The position numbers and the translations under genes were made by a program. Positions 7,445-11,924 of a DNA stretch of 11,924 bases are shown in pieces; the first letter of the stretch is position 1; every line of letters starts with the position of its first letter. Source of the DNA: an uncultured Flavihumibacter sp. (GTDB lineage Bacteria; Bacteroidota; Bacteroidia; Chitinophagales; Chitinophagaceae); NCBI GenBank assembly GCA_946481605.1, contig CAMLPA010000059.1:1-11924 (forward strand), given 5' to 3'. Below the pieces are notes generated by a model. That model did no database searches and had not been told where the DNA came from. It worked only from the letters and a program-made list of their open reading frames with translations.

Positions 7445-7498
7445 AAAACACGGTACCCGGTGGCACCGCTATAGCCGTGCCACCGGGTACCGTGTTTT
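7445..7498. repeat. 54-nt near-perfect palindrome (22-bp perfect arms)
   Basis: The left arm 7445-7466 begins AAAACACGGTACCCGG and is exactly complementary to the right arm 7477-7498. The 10-nt centre (CGCTATAGCC) is itself a palindrome apart from one C-C pair (7467/7476), so the whole 54 nt is symmetric around 7471/7472. The stem is GC-rich and flanked by an A run on the left and a T run on the right, which is the shape of a bidirectional rho-independent terminator. However, it lies between two divergent promoters rather than after a gene. It may be an insulating terminator, a mobile palindromic repeat (REP-like) or a protein-binding site. Confidence 0.9.
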
Positions 7499-7533
7499 CA
7501 CCATTTGAAGGCATCAGGCTGCTCAGCAGTTCC

Positions 7534-7606
7534 TCACGCCTTTGCTCTCTTGAAACCATCCCCCCAATCATCAACTCCTTGCGTCTCTGCTCCTTTGCGC
7601 CTGCGA
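7534..7606. repeat. Degenerate TTTGC/TTGCG motif repeats
   Basis: Short related words recur on the plus strand: CACGCCTTTGCTCTC (7536-7550), TCCTTGCGTCTC (7577-7588), TGCTCCTTTGCGCC (7588-7601) and TGCGAG (7602-7607). The pattern resembles the CTTTGCGTCTTTGCG-type intergenic repeats often seen in bacterial genomes; that resemblance is from memory. No function is visible. Confidence 0.4.
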
Positions 7607-7651
7607 GGTTCGAAGCAGTGCGTGAACCCTTCCCGTTATTAATTTTTGCCG

Positions 7652-7659
7652 TAGCTTTG
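7652..7659 (+). promoter_or_regulatory. -7 box (TAGCTTTG) for the fdx operon
   Basis: TAGCTTTG is a perfect TAnnTTTG match 19 bases before the fdx ATG. At the -33 distance there is TTC (7630-7632) rather than TTG, with a 19-base spacer. It is likely the promoter of the fdx-iscX-kdsC-ubiA-maf set. Confidence 0.5.
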
Positions 7660-7678
7660 CCCCCAAAATGAAGCTGAG

Positions 7679-8014
7679 ATGTACACGATAACTTTCAAGT
7701 TCGAGCAGAAAGGATTGGAGCCGGTCACATTGGAGAACATCGCCCCGGGCGACTCACTGTTGGAAATTGCACTCGATCACAATATAGAATTGCACCATAA
7801 TTGCGGCGCCGTTTGCGCCTGCAGCACCTGTCACCTCTATGTGGAGAAAGGCGAGGAGTTCTTCCCGGAAATCACCGACAGGGAAGAAGATTTCATCGAC
7901 AGGGCTATAAACCCACGCCTCAACTCCCGGTTGGGATGCCAGTGTATGCTGGAAAAAGGATCCGGAGAAGTGGTGGTGACCCTGCCCGACCAAACTCAGT
8001 TCCTCGGAGAATAA
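7679..8014 (+). CDS. fdx: [2Fe-2S] ferredoxin, ISC (adrenodoxin) type
   Basis: 111 residues. The cluster ligands are C42, C48 and C51 in CGAVCACSTC, plus C87 in LGCQC, with the C-x5-C-x2-C-x35-C spacing of ISC-type ferredoxins. The acidic stretch before C87 (EITDREEDFIDRA) matches the partner-binding helix of the family. C46 in the loop corresponds to the extra conserved Cys of E. coli Fdx, and C89 is a further non-ligand Cys. In the family it supplies electrons for Fe-S cluster assembly on the scaffold. It is followed by iscX after 42 bases, the same order as the end of the E. coli isc operon. The ATG at 7679 is preceded by an out-of-frame ATG at 7668; only the 7679 frame gives the MYTITFKF start of a ferredoxin beta-strand. 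Confidence 0.95.
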   Translation: MYTITFKFEQKGLEPVTLENIAPGDSLLEIALDHNIELHHNCGAVCACSTCHLYVEKGEEFFPEITDREEDFIDRAINPRLNSRLGCQCMLEKGSGEVVVTLPDQTQFLGE

Positions 8015-8056
8015 CCGTTTCATTAACAACGTTTTTTACGCTATAAATTTCACTTT

Positions 8057-8296
8057 ATGTCTCATTTTGAGCCGCCCATTCACTGGAACGACTACGAAGA
8101 TATTGCCATGAAACTCTACGAACGTTTCGGCGACGAATTCGGAGAAGGAAGAATTTACCGTATCCGGTTTACCGACCTGCTGGAGTGGGTACTACAAATA
8201 CCTAATTTCGCGGGCACACGCGAACAAAGCAACGAAGGACACCTGGAGATGATCCAGAGTTCCTGGGTGTACGAATGGAGAGACAACCAAAAATAA
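8057..8296 (+). CDS. iscX: Fe-S cluster assembly protein IscX
   Basis: 79 residues, close to the 66 of E. coli IscX, with a longer N-terminus and a few extra residues in the loop before RFTD. The family pattern is clear: an aromatic start HWNDYEDIAMKLYERF, then RFTDLLEWV at 37-45, PNFAG, and SNEGHLEMIQSSW at 58-70. In E. coli, IscX is a small acidic protein that binds the desulfurase IscS and iron and modulates cluster assembly. Here it directly follows fdx, which strengthens the call. It ends three bases before the next start, so fdx, iscX and the phosphatase gene probably share one transcript. No iscS, iscU, hscA or hscB is in the window. Confidence 0.92.
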   Translation: MSHFEPPIHWNDYEDIAMKLYERFGDEFGEGRIYRIRFTDLLEWVLQIPNFAGTREQSNEGHLEMIQSSWVYEWRDNQK

Positions 8297-8299
8297 TTT

Positions 8300-8821
8300 A
8301 TGAACCTGCTGGAGGTATTCGCCCGGATCCGTTGTTTCGTATTTGACGTGGATGGTGTGCTCACCGATGGCTCCCTTCTTGTATTGGAAGGCGGCCAGAT
8401 GGCGCGACGCATGAACATCAGGGATGGATACGCGCTGCAACTGGCCATTAAAAAAGGGTACAGCGTGGCCATCATTTCCGGCGGCATATCAGATACCGTG
8501 CGCGAACGCCTCGAGAAACTCGGGGTAACCGAAGTGTTCATGAACATCAAAGACAAAAAAGCATGCCTGGCCGAACTCGTGCTGCAAAAAGAACTGGCCT
8601 GGGAAAACGTGCTTTTTATGGGCGATGATATTCCTGACTACCTGCCCATGACCATGGTAGGATTACCCTGTTGTCCCGCGGATGCCGCGCCCGAAATCAA
8701 ATCCATCTCCAGGTATGTGGCCAATACCATCGGCGGAAGCGGCTGCGCCAGGGAAGTGATTGAAAAAGTGCTGAAGCTGAATGGCGACTGGGAAATAGGA
8801 TCCGATATCGCAGCGAAATGA
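8300..8821 (+). CDS. kdsC: HAD phosphatase, KDO-8-phosphate phosphatase (KdsC) type
   Basis: 173 residues, a cap-less HAD enzyme of the KdsC family. Motif I is DVDGVLTDG with nucleophile D16 and acid/base D18. Motif II is ISGG, with S60. K84/K86/K87 lie in the motif III region. Motif IV is GDDIPD at 108-113, whose D109, D110 and D113 bind Mg. The conserved N-x-RDGYALQL stretch near residues 39-48 is typical of KdsC-like proteins. In the family these tetrameric enzymes release phosphate from KDO-8-phosphate for lipopolysaccharide synthesis; some relatives act on other sugar phosphates, so exact specificity is inferred. It follows iscX by 3 bases. A 123-base repeat-rich gap then separates it from the prenyltransferase gene. 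Confidence 0.88.
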   Translation: MNLLEVFARIRCFVFDVDGVLTDGSLLVLEGGQMARRMNIRDGYALQLAIKKGYSVAIISGGISDTVRERLEKLGVTEVFMNIKDKKACLAELVLQKELAWENVLFMGDDIPDYLPMTMVGLPCCPADAAPEIKSISRYVANTIGGSGCAREVIEKVLKLNGDWEIGSDIAAK

Positions 8822-8822
8822 A

Positions 8823-8940
8823 ATTCAAAATTTTGAATGCTGAATGATGAATTTTGGATTATTTTCAGTGCACACAAATAACTGAAAAAGAGGCTCCAAA
8901 CATCATTCAATCTATCATTCAAAATCCATCATTCAACATT
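8823..8940. repeat. AT-rich nested inverted repeats between kdsC and the ubiA-family gene
   Basis: Three structures are visible: a 16-bp perfect palindrome ATTCAAAATTTTGAAT (8823-8838); 27-nt arms 8836-8862 and 8914-8940 that are complementary except for 4 positions; and, inside them, TTTTCAGT (8862-8869) with ACTGAAAA (8881-8888), a perfect 8-bp stem around an 11-nt loop. The word TCATTCAA occurs three times on the right side (starting at 8903, 8915 and 8928). This could be an intergenic repeat element or an mRNA processing or attenuating structure within the operon. Confidence 0.8.
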
Positions 8941-8944
8941 CCAC

Positions 8945-9889
8945 ATGAAGCTGATAGGTGCATTCCTCCGATTGGTCCGCTGGCCTAACCTGGTGTTTAT
9001 TGCACTCACGCAACTCCTGTTTTATTATTGCCTGCAACTTCCTTCGTTCAATGTTAACGGTGTGGTGTATCCGCACAAACTTTCCTGGCCGCTATTCGCT
9101 TGCATCAGTCTTTCTTCTGTATTGATCGCCGCAGCAGGTTATGTGATCAATGATTATTTCGACCTGAATATCGACCGGCTCAATAAGCCCGATAAATTAA
9201 TTGTTGACAAACTCATCCGTCGCAGATGGGCCATCCTTTGGCACTTAGGCCTTTCCGCCGCAGGAGTACTGCTGGGCGTTTGGGTAGGACTGAAAACCGG
9301 GAACCACCTGATAGGCCCGGCCAACCTGATGTGTGTGGTGCTGCTTTGGGTGTATTCCACCAGTCTGAAAAAGAAAATGCTGATCGGCAACATCCTCATT
9401 TCATTGCTTACTGCCTGGGTGGTGCTCGTAATCTGGTTCTGCGAAATCAGGATCGGGAAAACTTATCCCGGTTTCACTGCCGTTCAAACCAGGATATACA
9501 AATTCGGTGTACTGTACGCTTCTTTTGCGTTCATCATTTCATTGATCCGCGAAGTGGTGAAAGATATGGAAGATATGTATGGCGATGAGAAATACGGTTG
9601 CAGAACCATGCCCATCGTTTGGGGAATTAATGCGTCTAAGCTTTTTATCGTTACCTGGATGGTGGTGCTTACTGCAGCCGTGCTCATCATACAGGTGTAC
9701 GCCTTCCAATTGAAATGGTGGTGGTCCTCCATCTATTCCATTCTATTTATACTGGTGCCGTTGATCCTGTTGTTCCGTCCGCTGATGGCCGCTTCCCAAC
9801 CGGAGCATTTTTATAAAATAAGCAGCAGGATCAAACTGGTGATGATGACGGGTATTTTATCAATGATCTTTTTTAGTATTTATGGCTGA
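8945..9889 (+). CDS. UbiA-superfamily prenyltransferase (geranylgeranylglycerol-phosphate geranylgeranyltransferase-like)
   Basis: 314 residues, strongly hydrophobic with about eight to nine membrane helices. The first aspartate-rich motif of UbiA enzymes is NDYFDLNIDRLNKP at 69-82 (D70, D73, D77). The second is REVVKDMEDMYGDEKYG at 202-218 (D207, D210, D214). These bind Mg-diphosphate of the prenyl donor. The start MKLIGAFLRLVRWPNL is the usual first amphipathic segment. Bacteroidota homologues are commonly annotated as geranylgeranylglycerol-phosphate geranylgeranyltransferase, the second step of an archaeal-type ether lipid route, but the acceptor cannot be read from the sequence; menaquinone- or heme-type UbiA activity is an alternative. 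It overlaps maf by 8 bases and follows the phosphatase gene, so the three are probably one expression unit. Confidence 0.88.
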   Translation: MKLIGAFLRLVRWPNLVFIALTQLLFYYCLQLPSFNVNGVVYPHKLSWPLFACISLSSVLIAAAGYVINDYFDLNIDRLNKPDKLIVDKLIRRRWAILWHLGLSAAGVLLGVWVGLKTGNHLIGPANLMCVVLLWVYSTSLKKKMLIGNILISLLTAWVVLVIWFCEIRIGKTYPGFTAVQTRIYKFGVLYASFAFIISLIREVVKDMEDMYGDEKYGCRTMPIVWGINASKLFIVTWMVVLTAAVLIIQVYAFQLKWWWSSIYSILFILVPLILLFRPLMAASQPEHFYKISSRIKLVMMTGILSMIFFSIYG

Positions 9890-10463
9890 GTTCAATATTT
9901 CTTCTACCAATAAACTGGTGCTGGCCTCTCAATCGCCGCGCCGTAAGCAGTTGCTCGAATGGGCCGAAGTGCCCTTCGATATTGTGGTGGTGCCCACCGA
10001 TGAAAGTTTTCCTCCGGACATTTCCGTTGAAGAAGCGCCCGTGCACATCGCACGACAAAAAGCGCTGGCGGTACGCGAAAAAGTAGGGAAAGAGAAAGTG
10101 ATTCTGGCCGCAGATACCGTAGTGGTACTTGGCGAGGAGATCATCGGAAAGCCCGTGGATAAAGCCGATGCTATTTTTATTCTTGGAAAGCTTGCGGGAA
10201 ACACACATCGTGTGATCACCGGCGTTACGATCTTGCAGGAAGAAAAGGAAACCGCTTTCTACGACATCACAACCGTTCATTTTCATCCGCTTACGCCGGA
10301 CCAGATTGAGTTCTATGTAGAAAAATACAAACCTTACGACAAAGCCGGTGCTTACGCGATCCAGGAATGGATCGGCGTGGTGGGCATTGCCCGTGTGGAG
10401 GGAGATTTCTACAATGTGATGGGCCTGCCCGTGAGCAGGGTAGTGCAGTATTTAAGTTATTAG
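9882..10463 (+). CDS. maf: Maf/YhdE-type nucleoside triphosphate pyrophosphatase
   Basis: 193 residues, the normal Maf length. Signatures: LASQSPRR at 14-21, AADTVVVL at 76-83 with the catalytic D78, IGKP 88-91, THRVITGV 108-115, KAGAYAIQ 154-161 and EGDFYNVMGLP 173-183. Family members hydrolyse non-canonical or excess dTTP/UTP (YhdE type) to the monophosphate plus diphosphate, and some influence septum formation. The KAGAYAIQ and E/DGDFY-x-VMGLP forms point to the dTTP/UTP-type branch. The ATG at 9882 lies 8 bases inside the prenyltransferase gene, indicating coupled translation. The stop codon interlocks with that of convergent ytxJ, giving a 4-base overlap with no space for a terminator. 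Confidence 0.94.
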   Translation: MAEFNISSTNKLVLASQSPRRKQLLEWAEVPFDIVVVPTDESFPPDISVEEAPVHIARQKALAVREKVGKEKVILAADTVVVLGEEIIGKPVDKADAIFILGKLAGNTHRVITGVTILQEEKETAFYDITTVHFHPLTPDQIEFYVEKYKPYDKAGAYAIQEWIGVVGIARVEGDFYNVMGLPVSRVVQYLSY

Positions 10464-10789
10464 TTGACCTGCTCGGCGATGAATTCCATCCGGATACCAT
10501 TGTGGCTCTCGTCGTAAATACATTCACCATCTTTGATCAGCAACACCTGCGGTGATTCATGAAACACATGAAACTGCTCCGCGATGGCATTGGAAATATC
10601 ACGGTACCGGATAAGGTCGAGGTAATAGAAGGCCGTATTGGCTGGCTTTTCCCCTTTCTCCAATCTTGCTTTCACCATGGTGCTGATGCTGCAACGAGTG
10701 CTGTGCTTAAAAATAACCTGGGGCGTATGTTTAGATTGCGCAATGATTTCTTCCAACTGCGCCGCGTCTTTCAATTCAATCCAACTCAC
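10460..10789 (-). CDS. ytxJ: Bacillithiol-system thioredoxin-like protein YtxJ
   Basis: 109 residues, a monothiol thioredoxin-fold protein. KHSTRCSIS at 28-36 carries the single active cysteine C33 (C-S-I-S, no resolving Cys), and ESPQVLLIKDG at 78-88 has the cis-Pro P80. This is the layout of YtxJ, a family linked to bacillithiol-producing organisms and proposed to act as a bacilliredoxin-like enzyme. The start is a GTG (10787-10789): an in-frame stop lies three codons upstream, and no ATG is available before residue 38. The gene follows the small lipoprotein gene by 26 bases on the same strand and probably shares its promoter. Its last four bases overlap the end of maf. Confidence 0.9.
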   Translation of the reverse strand: MSWIELKDAAQLEEIIAQSKHTPQVIFKHSTRCSISTMVKARLEKGEKPANTAFYYLDLIRYRDISNAIAEQFHVFHESPQVLLIKDGECIYDESHNGIRMEFIAEQVN

Positions 10790-10815
10790 TGTATCTTATT
10801 TTAATGTTCAACTCC

Positions 10816-10932
10816 TTAATAACCACTGTAGCCCGAATTTACCTTGCAACCGGCTTTCCGGGAGGAAGTGCAGGACACCACGCCTGCCGCTAGGGCGAAA
10901 AGCAGGAAAATGGCCAAAATTTGTTTGTTCAT
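10816..10932 (-). CDS. Very small lipoprotein, 38 aa, function unknown
   Basis: Translating the complement from ATG (10930-10932) to TAA (10816-10818) gives 38 residues. The N-terminus MNKQILAIFLLFALAAG is a signal sequence with a basic start. The lipobox is VVSC with C21 as the lipidated residue. The predicted mature peptide is only 18 residues, contains a second Cys (C29) and ends NSGYSGY. S22-S24 after the lipid Cys and the lack of an acidic residue at +2 agree with outer-membrane sorting. A perfect -7 box TACCTTTG lies 46 bases upstream, and ytxJ follows 26 bases downstream, so the two are probably one transcript. I recognise no family; tiny Cys-containing lipoproteins of this kind occur in Bacteroidota, but their role is not known to me. 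Confidence 0.75.
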   Translation of the reverse strand: MNKQILAIFLLFALAAGVVSCTSSRKAGCKVNSGYSGY

Positions 10933-10978
10933 ATCTACAGGCTTTATCTATAAACGTATTACCTTGCTGTTTCGTTTG

Positions 10979-10986
10979 CAAAGGTA
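10979..10986 (-). promoter_or_regulatory. -7 box (TACCTTTG) for the lipoprotein-ytxJ pair
   Basis: The complement of 10979-10986 is TACCTTTG, identical to the helicase -7 box and a perfect consensus match. No TTG is clear at the -33 distance, which would fall inside the start of the mpl gene. The 57-base gap between the divergent genes must hold both promoters. Confidence 0.45.
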
Positions 10987-10989
10987 CAC

Positions 10990-11924
10990 ATGAATATCCA
11001 CTTTATTTCCATCGGGGGCAGCGTCATGCACCAACTGGCCATCGCCCTGAAGCGTAAAGGATACCGGGTAACCGGTTCCGACGACGAAATTTTTGAGCCT
11101 TCCCGTACTAATCTTGAAAAAGAAGGCATACTTCCGGCTTCGATAGGCTGGGATCCGGAACGGGTAACGCCCGACCTGGATGCGGTTATACTGGGTATGC
11201 ACGCCCGGTTGGATAACCCCGAACTTATTCGCGCCCAGGAACTTGGCCTGCCCGTGTATTCTTTCCCCGAATACATTTTCCAGGAAAGCCGGTTCAAAAA
11301 AAGGATTGTGGTAGGCGGAAGTCATGGAAAAACTACCACTACTTCGATGATCATGCATGTGTTAAAAGAAGCCGGAAAAGACTTCGATTACCTAGTTGGC
11401 GCAAGACTGGAAGGTTTTGATCAGTCTGTAAAAGTGACCGATGCCCCGCTGATCGTTTGTGAAGGAGATGAATATCCCGCCAGCGCCGTTGAGAAAAGGC
11501 CCAAGTTCCATTTTCTTTTCCCTCAGATTGCCGTACTCACGGGAATTGCCTGGGACCATATCAACGTGTTTCCCACCTTCGATTTTTACCTGGAGCAATT
11601 CAGTGTATTCATCGGAATGATTGAAAAAGGCGGTACACTGATCTACAATGAAACTGATCAGGTGTTGAAAGAACTGGTAGAAAAAGCAGGACGAACAGAT
11701 ATTACTTTAAAACCTTATAGCGTGCCCCCGCACAGCATTGAGAACGGGGTAACCACGCTGAAGCTGGGTGGAAAAGATACGCCGCTCGAGGTTTTTGGCG
11801 CGCACAACCTGATGAACCTGAATGCGGCCTGGCTGGTAGTGGAAGAACTGGGACTTTCCCAGGAGCAGTTCCTTACGGGAATAGCGGGTTTTACAGGTGC
11901 GGCAAGAAGACTCGAAAAAATAGG
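10990..11924 (+). CDS. mpl: Mur ligase, Mpl-type (UDP-MurNAc-tripeptide recycling), 5' part
   Basis: The first 311 codons are present; the usual length is about 450, so the C-terminal domain lies outside. The N-terminal Rossmann part has IHFISIGGSVMHQLA (3-17) and VTGSDDEIFEPS (27-38), the Mpl form rather than the MurC form (GGxGMSG). The ATP-binding loop is GGSHGKTTTT at 109-118. CEGDEY at 157-162 followed by EKRPKF, then TGIAWDHINVFP at 184-195, AHNLMNLNAA at 271-280 and FTGAARRLE at 301-309 complete the Mur ligase signature. In E. coli, Mpl joins recycled L-Ala-gamma-D-Glu-meso-DAP tripeptide to UDP-MurNAc in the cytoplasm. MurC is the main alternative. The ATG at 10990 is preceded by a 57-base divergent gap. 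Confidence 0.9.
   Translation, partial: MNIHFISIGGSVMHQLAIALKRKGYRVTGSDDEIFEPSRTNLEKEGILPASIGWDPERVTPDLDAVILGMHARLDNPELIRAQELGLPVYSFPEYIFQESRFKKRIVVGGSHGKTTTTSMIMHVLKEAGKDFDYLVGARLEGFDQSVKVTDAPLIVCEGDEYPASAVEKRPKFHFLFPQIAVLTGIAWDHINVFPTFDFYLEQFSVFIGMIEKGGTLIYNETDQVLKELVEKAGRTDITLKPYSVPPHSIENGVTTLKLGGKDTPLEVFGAHNLMNLNAAWLVVEELGLSQEQFLTGIAGFTGAARRLEKI

Larger units (their letters stand above)
7363..7678. other. 316-nt divergent intergenic region
   Basis: The region separates the GldM-like gene (minus) from fdx (plus). It holds a perfect -7 box for each direction (7391-7398 minus, 7652-7659 plus), a 54-nt near-perfect palindrome (7445-7498) and a degenerate block of TTTGC/TTGCG motifs (7534-7606). 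The open frames across it (7435-7671 plus, 7359-7574 minus) owe part of their length to the palindrome and look non-coding. I see no RNA gene. Confidence 0.7.

Noticed and set aside
7435..7671. 78-aa open frame on the plus strand (and a 71-aa one on the minus strand, 7359-7574) across the fdx upstream region
   Set aside because: Both frames run through the palindrome, which yields the same peptide on each strand, and neither has a recognisable domain. The plus frame also runs over the fdx promoter box.
7668..7691. 7-codon leader peptide frame (ATG at 7668) overlapping the fdx start
   Set aside because: Too short to separate from chance; no regulatory residue pattern and no attenuator hairpin follows.
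8044..8051. TAAATTTC as a -7 box for iscX
   Set aside because: It ends 5 bases before the iscX ATG, too close for a leader. Co-transcription with fdx explains expression.

Overview
The window looks like chromosomal DNA from a member of the Bacteroidota, most likely Chitinophagaceae or a close relative. The evidence is: a protein ending in a type B C-terminal sorting domain of the type IX secretion system (gliding-motility CHU_C type); several copies of the Bacteroidota -7 promoter box TAnnTTTG ahead of genes; few clear Shine-Dalgarno sequences; a stand-alone GldM-C-like secreted protein; and a bacillithiol-associated YtxJ protein. No rRNA, tRNA, CRISPR, insertion sequence or phage gene was found. 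The assignment to family is inference.

Layout, left to right. (1) 2-1093 (+): the 3' end of a large secreted PKD/Ig-like repeat protein with a T9SS type B sorting domain. (2) 1142-2226 (+): a 94-aa membrane protein that overlaps a YhhQ/COG1738 queuosine-precursor transporter by 4 bp. (3) 2223-2711 (-): a GNAT acetyltransferase, tail-to-tail with the transporter and divergent from the next gene. (4) 2797-5613 (+): a 938-residue outer-membrane protein that joins a gluzincin-like HExxH domain, a propeller-like region and a C-terminal beta-barrel. (5) 5615-6853 (-): a DEAD-box RNA helicase, preceded by 6907-7362 (-), a secreted GldM-C-like protein. (6) 7363-7678: a 316-nt divergent intergenic region with a 54-nt near-perfect palindrome and degenerate TTTGCG-type repeats. 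(7) 7679-10463 (+): a probable operon fdx, iscX, kdsC-like, ubiA-family prenyltransferase, maf. (8) 10460-10932 (-): a 38-aa lipoprotein gene followed by ytxJ. (9) 10990-11924 (+, cut by the window end): an Mpl-type Mur ligase.

Functional themes. The fdx-iscX pair reproduces the tail of the proteobacterial isc operon without its scaffold and desulfurase genes. It is coupled to envelope precursor functions: a KDO-8-phosphate phosphatase-like enzyme, a UbiA lipid prenyltransferase and the nucleotide house-cleaning enzyme Maf. A peptidoglycan-recycling ligase lies nearby. The rest concerns the cell surface (T9SS adhesin-like protein, protease-barrel protein, GldM-like protein) or general housekeeping (helicase, queuosine salvage, thiol redox).

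The most interesting items are the protease-propeller-barrel polypeptide, the very small lipoprotein gene, the isolated GldM-C-like domain, and the two structured intergenic regions (7445-7498 and 8823-8940). I did not find a clear defence or otherwise undescribed multi-gene system; most genes are ordinary core genes.
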